This document shows, piece by piece, positions 1 through 8,445 of a DNA stretch of 61,182 nucleotides. A program made the position numbers and the translations under genes. Numbering within the stretch: the stretch's first letter is position 1; the number at the start of each line of letters is the position of its first letter. This DNA is from Planctomycetia bacterium (lineage in GTDB: Bacteria > Planctomycetota > Planctomycetia > Pirellulales > Thermoguttaceae). The stretch lies in NCBI GenBank assembly GCA_030527185.1, contig JAUNBF010000002.1, forward strand, positions 61,147-122,328, given 5' to 3'. The notes beneath the pieces are model-generated. The model worked only from the letters and a program-made list of their open reading frames with translations. It was not told the origin of the DNA and did no database searches.

Positions 1-97
1 TTATTTTTGTTCAGACCGTTTTTTGTGTCGTTGTGTGATTTTCCAAGTCAATGATGGTTCGTTTCAGGAACTACCAGAAACCCGACAAACGATATAA

Positions 98-123
98 AAT
101 TATCAATTATCAATTATCAATTG
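98..123. repeat. AATTATC tandem repeat at a gene end
   Basis: Three tandem copies of AATTATC, read on the minus strand as GATAATT units. It overlaps the stop codon of the URO-D gene and places TGA followed directly by TAA in frame. The same unit ends two other genes in this window (14263-14276 and 21109-21134). Confidence 0.8.
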
Positions 124-1358
124 ATTCCCCCTCTTGGAGAGAAAAAGGTGACAATGTTTTCGGGGGGCGTTTGGGGGAGGATATTTCCTGACAAGGCGTG
201 GATGTAGCCGCCACCATCTTGCAGGATTTCTACCGTTTCCCGCAATTTTTTCAGGAGATTTTCTTCTGAAATACTTTGCAATTCTTCCGCCGAACAGCAA
301 CCTCCCCACAACGTGAGTTGACGGCCATACTCCTTTTTAATCCAAAGTGGATTCATCCGCAGCGGCGACAAATCGACCAGCCCCAAAGCCTCAACGCCAG
401 CATCCAGCAACGCGGGAATGTAGGGGGTGACATTTCCACGCGATTGCCAGAGAATTTTCCCTCGTCCGTTCTTTTCACGAATTTTCCGAATCCCAGCCGC
501 ATAGCAAGGGAGGATTTTCTCCCGAATCAGCGTCTCTTCCTCCGGCTGCACCACTTCCGAAAAATCGTCCTGCAAAACAAGCACGTCCAGAGCATTTTCC
601 GTAACCTCCAAAATTTGCTCCAATTCCGCCAGCCACGTTTCCAGCCAACTCTGCAACAACCGCCCTGCTCCACCATCTTCCCCGGCAAGCCATTCCAGCC
701 ATCCTCCCGCATTCCCTCTTCCCAGTCCGGCAAAAAAGGATAATGACGGGCTGACATTCATCACCAGTGCCTTGTCGGAAGTTTGGGAAAGCATTTTCAC
801 CCCCACTTTCAGCAAATTCAGATACGTTTCATCCTTGGGACATCCCAGCAAAGGGTGCCTGTTTTCTCGTGCCTCGGCCAATTCCTGCGGCGACATCCGC
901 ATCGCCCCCGGCCCCTGCGTCAAAGGAAGAAACATGTGCGTCCCCCGTTTCAGCAGAGCAAAACGCCTGTCCTCCTGGTCACGCAGGCACAAATCTCCAT
1001 TGAGTTCCCGTTCAGGATAAAAATCTTTCGGAATCCAGACCGGAATACCATCCTCCAGCGCATACGATTTCCAGCTTTTCTTCGTCTGCTCCATCAGACA
1101 CGCGATATTCAGAAGTGGCACCGGAGTGGGAATTTGCCACACGTCACTTTTCAGTTCGTTAGCCACGGCCTCATCCACAATTCCCAGAGATTCGTAGACA
1201 TCGTACGTTCGCACAGGCGTTTCCATCCCCAGACATTGGCGGAGGTGATAAAGAGCGCTGGCCGTAATTCCCGTCCAGCAGGTTCCGTTAAAATCTGTTG
1301 GAATCCGATCGGTAGGCTGATGTTCCAACGTTGCCAAAAGACGTTCTCGAGAATTCAT
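117..1358 (-). CDS. Uroporphyrinogen decarboxylase (URO-D) family protein
   Basis: A 413-residue protein of the URO-D/methyltransferase superfamily. The N-terminus (MNSRERLLATLEHQPTDRIP) is the usual opening of the URO-D-like family of possible corrinoid or one-carbon methyltransferases, and it is longer than true HemE (about 350 residues). The C-terminal part has the expected barrel features (NVTPYIPALLDAGVEALG and LTLWGGC). No other heme genes are near, so a methyltransferase-type role is more likely than heme synthesis, but the substrate cannot be read from sequence. The ATG at 1358 was chosen over a TTG at 1373 because of the AAGAAG just upstream and the promoter at 1406-1434. The gene ends inside an AATTGATAATT repeat. 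It is transcribed separately from purQ, which ends 163 bases upstream. Confidence 0.75.
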   Translation of the reverse strand: MNSRERLLATLEHQPTDRIPTDFNGTCWTGITASALYHLRQCLGMETPVRTYDVYESLGIVDEAVANELKSDVWQIPTPVPLLNIACLMEQTKKSWKSYALEDGIPVWIPKDFYPERELNGDLCLRDQEDRRFALLKRGTHMFLPLTQGPGAMRMSPQELAEARENRHPLLGCPKDETYLNLLKVGVKMLSQTSDKALVMNVSPSLSFFAGLGRGNAGGWLEWLAGEDGGAGRLLQSWLETWLAELEQILEVTENALDVLVLQDDFSEVVQPEEETLIREKILPCYAAGIRKIREKNGRGKILWQSRGNVTPYIPALLDAGVEALGLVDLSPLRMNPLWIKKEYGRQLTLWGGCCSAEELQSISEENLLKKLRETVEILQDGGGYIHALSGNILPQTPPENIVTFFSPRGGIN

Positions 1359-1405
1359 GGCTTCTTGTTCCAAAGGTCTGATGTTAAAACAGGATACTTT
1401 TACGG

Positions 1406-1434
1406 ATTATAACCGCTTTCCCCATTTTTTACAA
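1406..1434 (-). promoter_or_regulatory. Sigma70-like promoter of the URO-D gene
   Basis: On the minus strand TTGTAA (1434-1429), a 17-base spacer and a perfect TATAAT (1411-1406), about 48 bases before the ATG at 1358. Confidence 0.65.
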
Positions 1435-1521
1435 CCCGGAACCGACCATTTCCCTCAAGAAAAACCAAAACCTCTCCAGGAATGGAAGAAATATCCTTCC
1501 TGAAGAGGATTTTCAATACGA

Positions 1522-2337
1522 TTAACGGAAAAATTCCACCGCGTTGCGGAAAACTTGCAAACATTCCCCTTCCCCAGGTTGTTCCCGACGTCGCGTCCAC
1601 TGCGGGTGCTGCGTGGCGTCAATATGACGTTCCGGGTGCGGCATCAGCCCCAAAACACGTCCCGTTTCGTCTCCCACTCCCGCGATATTCGCAATCGCTC
1701 CATTCGGATTGTCGGGAAATGCCAGAATCCCGTTCGCATCGTATTTTTCCGAAGCATCTTCCCAACGCGGCATCGTTAGCGGCGAATATTGCAGCGCAAT
1801 CTGCCCATTCGCTTCCAACTGTGCCAGCGTCTGGGCATCGCGTGTGACAAAACGTCCTTCCGCGTGCGCCATCGGAATGTACATCCGCTCCAGCCCGCGC
1901 AAAAAGACATTTTTCGACTGCGGGTGAACCGTCAATTCCACCCACCGATCCTGAAACCGACCGCAATCATTCCAGGCCAACGTTGCCCACGGTCCTTCCG
2001 GCTCGTCCACCGGGAAAAGAAGCCCCGTTTTGACCAAAACCTGAAATCCGTTGCAAATGCCCAGAATCAACTTCCCCGCGTCACGAAATGCCTGGAGTTG
2101 TTCCGCCAGGTGAAAACGAATCTGATTGGCCAAAATCCGCCCGGAAGCAACATCGTCTCCATAGGAAAAGCCGCCTGGAAAACACAGTATCTGAAACGGC
2201 TCGAACAGCGTCGGATTTTCCAAAAGACGATTGATATGAATTCGCTCGGTCGTTGCTCCCGCCTTCTCAAACGCATAGGCCGTTTCCAAATCGCAATTCG
2301 TTCCCGGCGCCCGTAATATCAACACATTCGGTGTCAT
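1522..2337 (-). CDS. purQ: Phosphoribosylformylglycinamidine synthase subunit PurQ
   Basis: The glutaminase subunit of FGAM synthase, which makes ammonia from glutamine for step four of purine synthesis. The 271 residues form a class I amidotransferase: GGFSYGDDVASGRI near residue 55, the nucleophile cysteine in LGICNGFQVL near residue 95, and the His-Glu pair in MPHPERH near the C-terminus. It is about 40 residues longer than Bacillus PurQ, with extra sequence before the His-Glu motif. It follows purL by 28 bases and is the last gene of the tyrA-purL-purQ operon. PurL here has no glutaminase domain, so this subunit is needed to complete it. Confidence 0.95.
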   Translation of the reverse strand: MTPNVLILRAPGTNCDLETAYAFEKAGATTERIHINRLLENPTLFEPFQILCFPGGFSYGDDVASGRILANQIRFHLAEQLQAFRDAGKLILGICNGFQVLVKTGLLFPVDEPEGPWATLAWNDCGRFQDRWVELTVHPQSKNVFLRGLERMYIPMAHAEGRFVTRDAQTLAQLEANGQIALQYSPLTMPRWEDASEKYDANGILAFPDNPNGAIANIAGVGDETGRVLGLMPHPERHIDATQHPQWTRRREQPGEGECLQVFRNAVEFFR

Positions 2338-2365
2338 GTTTTTTCCTTTCCAATCGCCTCTTACC

Positions 2366-5275
2366 CTATTTCCAATCCAACGGTTTCAGCCACGCTTCCT
2401 TCAACGCTTTCCAATCTGCGGAAATCACCACCCGATTCCCATCCGTTCCCAGAACCACCATCGAATCGGTATCGTTTACCGCTCCCACTTTCGCGGTCGG
2501 CACTCCTTCCAACGCCTTGAGAAAATCCGCTTCCTTTTCCGGGGCAACTTCGCACAGAAAACGGGTGTTCGATTCGCTGAAAAGCAAAATCGCGTCCGTT
2601 TCCGGCTTCGATTCCCCTTCATACGGCACCTTCCCCAATTCCAGTGTCACGCCCAATTCTCCCGCAAATGCCATTTCCGCTGCCGCGACCGCCAGGCCAC
2701 CTTCGCTCAAATCGTGGCAGGCACGTACCGCCCCGGCCTGAATCGCCCGATGGATCCCCGCCAGCGTCGCTTTCGTGGTGGCAAAATCGACTTTCGGCAC
2801 CGCTCCCCCCTTCTTCCCATGAATCAGGCCGAAGTGCGACCCGCCCAGTTCTTCCCGCGTCGTGCCTGCCAGATACAACACGTTTCCCGCCTCTTTCAAA
2901 TCCATCGTCACACACGCCCGAACATCCGCCACCTGCCCCATGGCACTGATCAGCAGGGAGGGTGGAATGCTGATTGGCTCTTGCCCCGCCGGACGAAATT
3001 CGTTGTTCAGACTGTCCTTTCCACTGACAAACGGCGTCTCCAACGCAATCGCCATATCGTGACACGCAATCGCGCTGCGAACCAACGACCCCAACGTTTC
3101 CGGCCTGTCGGTATTTCCCCAGCAGAAATTGTCCAAAATGGCAATCTTCCCCGGATCGGCTCCCACCGCCACCGCATTGCGAAGCGCTTCGTCAATCGCA
3201 CTGGCCGCCATCCAGTACGTGTCGTAATCGCCGTAATAGGGATTCATGCCGCACGAAAGGACGATTCCCTGCATCGTATCCACACGAGGACGCACCACCG
3301 ACGCATCCCCCGGCCCATCGTTATTCACACCGACCAACGGCTTGACCGCACTTCCCCCCTGCACCTCATGATCGTACTGACGAACGACCCAATGCTTGCT
3401 CGCCACGTTGTACGAACCGAGAATCTTCTCCAAGTCGTCCGTGTAATCCTCCTTCACTGGCACCTCCATCGGCACTTCCGTCGGCGGCGTATAAACCGCT
3501 TCCCGAACGACCGGTGGACGACCGTGGTGCATGAAATCCATCGTGATGTCGGCTACTTGCGTCCCCTGGTATTGCAATTGCAAACGGCCTGTCGGAACAA
3601 ATCGCCCGATGACGACCGCTTCCACACCTTCCGAATCGCACAGAGCCTGGAGTTCCGGCCACTTTTCCTCAGGAACGCTGAACACCATCCGCTCCTGTGC
3701 CTCGGAAATCCACATCTCCGAATACGACAGCCCCTCATACTTCAACGGAATCTTGTCGAGCCAGACTTCCGCACCAATTTCCTCCCCCATTTCGCCGACA
3801 GCACTGGAAAATCCCCCCGCACCGCAATCGGTCACAGCCGTGTACAAACCGCGATCCCGTGCCTCCAGCAAAATGTCCAGCACCATCTTTTCCGTAATGG
3901 CATTTCCAATCTGCACCGCCCCTCCTGAAAGCGTTTCGCTCTCGTGTGTCAATTCTGCCGAACTGAACGTCGCTCCATGAATCCCGTCCCGCCCGGTTCG
4001 ACCCCCCATCGCCACAATCAGATCGTTCGGATGTGTCTTCTTAAACGACTTGTCCACCGGAATCAGACCGACGTTTCCGCAGTAAACCAACGGATTGCCC
4101 AGATACCGCTCATCGAAATAGACCGCTCCGTTGACTGTCGGAATCCCCATCCGGTTGCCATAGTCACGCACTCCCGAAACCACACCACGCATCACCCGTT
4201 TGGGATGTAAAACCCCTACCGGCAGACTTTCCAACGACATTTCCGGCGGTGCGAAGCAAAAAACATCCGTATTACAGACCGGTTTCGCTCCCATTCCCGT
4301 CCCCATCGGGTCACGAATCACGCCACCGATTCCGGTATTCGCACCGCCATACGGTTCCAGTGCCGACGGGTGGTTGTGCGTCTCCACCTTGAAGCAGATA
4401 TTGTAGGCGTCGTCAAACGTGACCACCCCCGCATTGTCCGCGAAAACACTCACGCACCAGTCTTTTTCGCCCCAGTTTTTCCGAATCGTCTGCGTCGAGG
4501 CAAAAATCGTCTCTTTCAGCATATTCTGAAACGTCCGCTCCTGCCGCTCATCCCGATACGCAATCCGTCCGGCAAGCGTCTTGTGCGAGCAGTGTTCACT
4601 CCACGTCTGAGCAATCGTTTCCAACTCCACATCCGTCGGATCACGCCCCAAATCCTGAAAATGCTTCTGAATCGTCTGCATTTCCACCAACGACAGATAC
4701 AATTGCCCCTGGATAGCCAGTTTTTTCAGTTCCTCATCCGACATTTCCCGAATCGGAACCGTCACCCGTTGAAACACGTAGGGAGACCCCACTTCCAAAT
4801 GTTCAAACGTGAATGGCCCGACCACCACCTGCTCAATCGCGTCATTCGCCAGGATTTTCCAGCACAACTTTTCCCGTTGCCCTTCGTCCAGCCCGCGAAG
4901 GTAAAATTTCCGAAACGTCCGAACAGCCTCCACCGGAATTTCCATTTCCTGAATCGCCTTTAGCGCACTGTTCGCCACCGGGTCCATCACCCCCGGCTTG
5001 GGCAAAACCTGTACCAGCGTTTCTCCCGCTTCCCCCTCCGCGGCCTCCGCCACCGGAAAGACGACCGGCCTCTCCACCACCAGATCCGCCAGCAGTTCCC
5101 GTGCCACCCGCTCCGCCTGCTGCCGCGTCAAATCACCCTGCAACAGATAGCCATGGCAACTCCGCACTTCCGTCGCGTCGTTCCCAATTCCCAAAGCGCG
5201 TGCCTCCGTCAAAACCTCCACAGCCCGCGCGTCGGTTTGACCCAATTTCGGATAAATATCAATTTCCCAGAGCAT
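2366..5275 (-). CDS. purL: FGAM synthase PurL with N-terminal PurS-like repeats
   Basis: The synthetase subunit (969 residues) that converts FGAR to FGAM with ATP and ammonia from PurQ. Two PurS-like segments (about residues 1-75 and 90-165, the second opening KPGVMDPVANSA) precede the catalytic region. That region has TWSEHCSHKT near residue 250, the KVETHNHPSALEPYGGANTG signature near residue 305 and the second AIRS-like half (FVSGKDSLNNEF). Small PurL enzymes are about 740 residues with PurS encoded separately, whereas large PurL also carries the glutaminase. This is an intermediate layout: PurS pseudo-dimer plus PurL, with PurQ apart. The ATG at 5275 (MLWEIDIYPKLG) was chosen because PurS homology starts there. 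It lies inside tyrA, a 17-base overlap that suggests translational coupling. Confidence 0.95.
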   Translation of the reverse strand: MLWEIDIYPKLGQTDARAVEVLTEARALGIGNDATEVRSCHGYLLQGDLTRQQAERVARELLADLVVERPVVFPVAEAAEGEAGETLVQVLPKPGVMDPVANSALKAIQEMEIPVEAVRTFRKFYLRGLDEGQREKLCWKILANDAIEQVVVGPFTFEHLEVGSPYVFQRVTVPIREMSDEELKKLAIQGQLYLSLVEMQTIQKHFQDLGRDPTDVELETIAQTWSEHCSHKTLAGRIAYRDERQERTFQNMLKETIFASTQTIRKNWGEKDWCVSVFADNAGVVTFDDAYNICFKVETHNHPSALEPYGGANTGIGGVIRDPMGTGMGAKPVCNTDVFCFAPPEMSLESLPVGVLHPKRVMRGVVSGVRDYGNRMGIPTVNGAVYFDERYLGNPLVYCGNVGLIPVDKSFKKTHPNDLIVAMGGRTGRDGIHGATFSSAELTHESETLSGGAVQIGNAITEKMVLDILLEARDRGLYTAVTDCGAGGFSSAVGEMGEEIGAEVWLDKIPLKYEGLSYSEMWISEAQERMVFSVPEEKWPELQALCDSEGVEAVVIGRFVPTGRLQLQYQGTQVADITMDFMHHGRPPVVREAVYTPPTEVPMEVPVKEDYTDDLEKILGSYNVASKHWVVRQYDHEVQGGSAVKPLVGVNNDGPGDASVVRPRVDTMQGIVLSCGMNPYYGDYDTYWMAASAIDEALRNAVAVGADPGKIAILDNFCWGNTDRPETLGSLVRSAIACHDMAIALETPFVSGKDSLNNEFRPAGQEPISIPPSLLISAMGQVADVRACVTMDLKEAGNVLYLAGTTREELGGSHFGLIHGKKGGAVPKVDFATTKATLAGIHRAIQAGAVRACHDLSEGGLAVAAAEMAFAGELGVTLELGKVPYEGESKPETDAILLFSESNTRFLCEVAPEKEADFLKALEGVPTAKVGAVNDTDSMVVLGTDGNRVVISADWKALKEAWLKPLDWK

Positions 5276-6101
5276 CTCGATTCTTCTTTGCAAGGTGTAA
5301 AAAGGCTTCCAACCCAGCCACATCGCCGTCGCTGAGCGTTTGGCGAAGCTCCTGAAGTTTTCCCGTCAACAATTCCAACGCGGAGAGAACATGCTGACGA
5401 TTTTGGATCAGAATGTCTCTCCAGATTTCTTCACTCCCACGAGCCAGACGTGTCATCGACGCAAAGCCCGTCCCTGCCAGCGCATCCAGCGACGGCGGCG
5501 TGACAGCCGACAACGCACACGACAACAAATGCGGAAGATGGCTCGTTTTCGCCAAAATCGCGTCATGTTCCTCCGCCGAAAGACAAACCACCTCCGATTC
5601 GACCCCTTCCCAAAGTGCCCGCACCACCGCCAGCGCTTCTTGCGGCGTCGTTTCCGTCGGCGTCAAAACCACCGGTCGTCCGACAAATAAATCACCATCC
5701 GCCGCCGCTGCCCCCGTCACCTCTTTTCCCGCAATCGGATGTCCCCCCACAAAAACGTTCCCCTTCGGTAAATCCCGCAATGCCGCCACGATTTCTTCCT
5801 TCGTACTCCCCACATCGGTAAAGACCGTTCCGCGACTTCCCGTAGCCACGCACTGGTGAACCAATTCCACAATCTTCCCCACCGGCGTGCAGACCACCAC
5901 CAAAGAAACATCCCGCACCGCAGCCACCAAATCGTCCGCAATTTCCGTGAGACAACCTCGCCGCAGCGCCACTTCCAGATTCGCCCGACTTCGACCATAA
6001 CCCACCACTTCCCGCACCAACCCACGCCGCAGCAGCCCCTCTCCCAGCGAGGCACCCAACAGGCCAGCTCCAATGACGGTTATTTTTTCGGGTAATGTCA
6101 T
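5259..6101 (-). CDS. tyrA: Prephenate dehydrogenase
   Basis: NAD(P)-dependent dehydrogenase of tyrosine synthesis, 280 residues. The Rossmann motif GAGLLGASLG is at residues 11-20, TDVGSTKEEIV near 95, the catalytic GGHPIAGKE near 118 and SHLPHLLS near 187, all typical of TyrA. It has no chorismate mutase or ACT domain, so it is the short monofunctional form. It is the first gene of a minus-strand operon with purL and purQ. Its 3' end overlaps the purL start, and a promoter lies at 6155-6182. Arogenate as substrate cannot be excluded. Confidence 0.9.
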   Translation of the reverse strand: MTLPEKITVIGAGLLGASLGEGLLRRGLVREVVGYGRSRANLEVALRRGCLTEIADDLVAAVRDVSLVVVCTPVGKIVELVHQCVATGSRGTVFTDVGSTKEEIVAALRDLPKGNVFVGGHPIAGKEVTGAAAADGDLFVGRPVVLTPTETTPQEALAVVRALWEGVESEVVCLSAEEHDAILAKTSHLPHLLSCALSAVTPPSLDALAGTGFASMTRLARGSEEIWRDILIQNRQHVLSALELLTGKLQELRQTLSDGDVAGLEAFLHLAKKNRDALGN

Positions 6102-6154
6102 TTCTCAAACAAGAATAGTCTGTCCAAACGATCGAACGGGAATACAATTTCCCC

Positions 6155-6182
6155 ATTATAATATTCCACGCAACATTTGTAA
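6155..6182 (-). promoter_or_regulatory. Promoter of the tyrA-purL-purQ operon
   Basis: Minus strand TTACAA (6182-6177), 16-base spacer, TATAAT (6160-6155), about 54 bases before the tyrA ATG. Confidence 0.65.
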
Positions 6183-6514
6183 GGGGGACATCCAAATTTT
6201 GAATTTCTTCGACTCCCCCTCAAAAACTGGCAGGAAAACTCCAAACGCAATATCCCTGGGGCTGGAACGAAAGCAAAAGGGAACCCAAAGAAATCGAACT
6301 GTTCCAGAAATTAAGCGGAAAAACAAATACGAAAGGTTCATGTTTTGTCAAATTGATAATCATGAGTGCCCCTGCCCGCTTTTTTTATGGATGATGGTGT
6401 TGGATATTTATAAAACAAAGTACTTGGAATGTGTTAAACAAATACATGTCCATGAAGAGCCTTTCCTTCCTTTTCTTTGGAGGAATACGGTGTCAACGGA
6501 GGGTGGAAGGGGAA

Positions 6515-6550
6515 ACGCCTTTCCTCATAAGGAGCCATGAAGAAAGGCGT
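6515..6550 (-). terminator. Hairpin after the flotillin gene
   Basis: A perfect 9-bp inverted repeat (ACGCCTTTC/GAAAGGCGT) with an 18-base loop, 26 bases beyond the flotillin stop. The T-run after it on the minus strand is short, so termination strength is uncertain. Confidence 0.45.
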
Positions 6551-6575
6551 AAACCACAAACCGTTTTTACCGAAA

Positions 6576-8198
6576 CTACGCAGGCGGTTCCTCCTCGGTT
6601 TTGGGAGAGGATTCCTCCAACGTGTCCGTTTTTTTCAGTGTTTCTTCTGAAATCGGCTTTTCCAATGCCGGTCGCAACGTCTCCATCAAGTCCACTCCCG
6701 CAATTTCCTTCATCACCTCCAACATCGGCGGCAACGTTTTCGCCATGCCGGTCAGCCAGTTGGAAGTGGCGGTTCCCTGTTCCTGATGACCATCCCAGAC
6801 AACCACTTTGTCGAATTTGATGTTGGAAATTGCCCGTGCCGAGGCTTCCACCAAATTGTCGAAATGTTCCAGCATCATCAGCTTGAACGCCGCGTCCGCA
6901 CTGCCACAGGCATCGATGATTTTTCGCAAACCATCCCCTTTTTTCGCCAGAATTTCGTATTCTCCACGAGCTTTGGCTTCCAACTCCGCAAAAATTTCCG
7001 CCGCCATACCGGTTGCTTCGACTTTGCGTTTTTCCGCTTCCGCCTCCGCTTCGACGATGATTTTGGCTTTTTCCGCTTTGGCCGGAGCTTCCAGTTCCGC
7101 ACGACGCTGTGCCTCAATCCGAATCGCCTCCGCTTCCGCCGCCTTGGCACGTGCCCGGTGTTCCGCTTCCAGAACGGCCGCTTCCGCAATGGCCTTTTCC
7201 GTACCGCCTGCCTGAAACGCTTCCGCTTCCTTAATCATCAGTTGGGCTTTCGACGCCGCAATCACTGCTTTGGAACGGTTTTCTCCCTCAATTGCCTTCG
7301 CGTCCGCTTCCGCCTTGCGGATTCGCATTTCCCGCTCCGCTTCCTTGACTTCCGTTTCCTGATGGAATTGGGCTGTTTGCTCTCCCACCTCCTGTTCCTT
7401 GGTGAGGTTGGCCAGCTTGATTTGCTGATCTCGAAACGCTTCGTGGGTCCCGATATTCATATCCCGTTTCGACTGTGCGACGCGGATTTCCTTCTCCTGT
7501 TCCGCGTTGGCAACGTTGATCGCCCCCATCTTCTCATTTTCCGCCACATCGCCGCGAGCTTTCTGAATCGCTTCGCTGGCCGCCTTTTGACCAATCGCTT
7601 CGATATAGCCCGATTCATCGGTGATGTCGGTGATGTTGACGTTGATCAGCACCAACCCGATTTTTCGCAACTCCGGTTCCAGCGAATGCTGAATGTTCAA
7701 CAAAAACTTGTCCCGGTCGCGGTTGATGTCTTCAATCGGCATCGACGCAATCACCTGACGCAATTGCCCGAAAATGATGTCTTCCGCCTGTTTTTTGATT
7801 CCTGCGGGAGCCAGACCCAAAAGACGCATCGAGGCATTGAGCATCAAATCTTCCGACGTGCCAATCGCGACGGTGAAGACGCTCGGCACATTGACGCGGA
7901 TGTTTTCATACGAAAGCGCTCCCCGCAGAGGAATCTCAATCTGCATCGGCTCCAGCGAAAGCCACGCACAATCCTGAATGACTGGATAGACGAAATGTGC
8001 CCCACCAGCCACGCATTTGGCCGCTTTTTCCCCTTTTCCGGTCTTGCCGTAAATGACCAGAATCCGGTTGCTCGGACACCGTTTGTAACAGTTGATGAAA
8101 AAAATGAGAATGCTGAAAACGACAATAAAAACCAGTCCAATCAGGACGATTTCCCACGGTATTGCCATGGATTGCCATTGCGCGAACGGAAGTGCCAT
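6576..8198 (-). CDS. Flotillin-like SPFH-domain membrane protein
   Basis: A 540-residue flotillin/YqiK-type scaffold of membrane microdomains. One N-terminal transmembrane helix (about residues 14-35, WEIVLIGLVFIVVFSILIFF) is followed by the SPFH domain (roughly 45-230, with ILVIYGKTGKGEKA and DRDKFLLNIQHSLEPEL). A long Ala/Glu/Lys-rich coiled coil follows (about 235-420, repeats such as AEAEAIRIEAQRRAELEAPAKAEKA). The last 45 residues are proline-, acid- and lysine-rich. An NfeD-like partner, often next to flotillins, is absent on both sides. The start has GGGGAG five bases upstream, and a promoter lies at 8251-8279. It is divergent from der. Confidence 0.9.
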   Translation of the reverse strand: MALPFAQWQSMAIPWEIVLIGLVFIVVFSILIFFINCYKRCPSNRILVIYGKTGKGEKAAKCVAGGAHFVYPVIQDCAWLSLEPMQIEIPLRGALSYENIRVNVPSVFTVAIGTSEDLMLNASMRLLGLAPAGIKKQAEDIIFGQLRQVIASMPIEDINRDRDKFLLNIQHSLEPELRKIGLVLINVNITDITDESGYIEAIGQKAASEAIQKARGDVAENEKMGAINVANAEQEKEIRVAQSKRDMNIGTHEAFRDQQIKLANLTKEQEVGEQTAQFHQETEVKEAEREMRIRKAEADAKAIEGENRSKAVIAASKAQLMIKEAEAFQAGGTEKAIAEAAVLEAEHRARAKAAEAEAIRIEAQRRAELEAPAKAEKAKIIVEAEAEAEKRKVEATGMAAEIFAELEAKARGEYEILAKKGDGLRKIIDACGSADAAFKLMMLEHFDNLVEASARAISNIKFDKVVVWDGHQEQGTATSNWLTGMAKTLPPMLEVMKEIAGVDLMETLRPALEKPISEETLKKTDTLEESSPKTEEEPPA

Positions 8199-8250
8199 TG
8201 TCTTCTCCCCGAAAATTTTGCAAAGGTTTTGTAAAGTGCCCAGTCATTTT

Positions 8251-8279
8251 ATTTTACCATATAAAAAGGTGAAAAACAA
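8251..8279 (-). promoter_or_regulatory. Promoter of the flotillin gene
   Basis: Minus strand TTGTTT (8279-8274), 17-base spacer, TAAAAT (8256-8251), about 53 bases before the ATG. Confidence 0.5.
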
Positions 8280-8373
8280 GCAGGCAATCTGAAAAATATT
8301 AAAATTTGTCAAAATTCAGGAAGAAAAACCAGCTTCGGGGTGGAGAAATAAGAAAAATTTTCCCGCCCGGGTG

Positions 8374-8401
8374 TTGATTCTTTGAGGTGAAACGGTATAA
8401 T
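8374..8401 (+). promoter_or_regulatory. Promoter of der
   Basis: TTGATT (8374-8379), 16-base spacer, perfect TATAAT (8396-8401), 45 bases before the der ATG. Confidence 0.6.
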
Positions 8402-8445
8402 ACGCTTGAATTATGGAAAAGTGCGTCCGACGGAAAGGAAAAACG

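Larger units (their letters stand above)
6102..6575. other. Intergenic region between tyrA and the flotillin gene
   Basis: No credible gene. It holds the tyrA-operon promoter (6155-6182) and, near the other end, a hairpin that may end the flotillin transcript (6515-6550). The middle 330 bases show nothing recognisable apart from one AATTGATAAT copy at 6351-6360. Confidence 0.7.

Noticed and set aside
2336..3928. 530-codon open frame on the plus strand across purL
   Set aside because: It has the composition of an antisense shadow (rich in Arg, His and Pro) and lies wholly against the purL reading frame, which carries all the motifs.
6786..8234. 482-codon plus-strand frame across the flotillin gene
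   Set aside because: Phe/Arg-rich shadow of the Ala/Glu/Lys coiled coil on the other strand.
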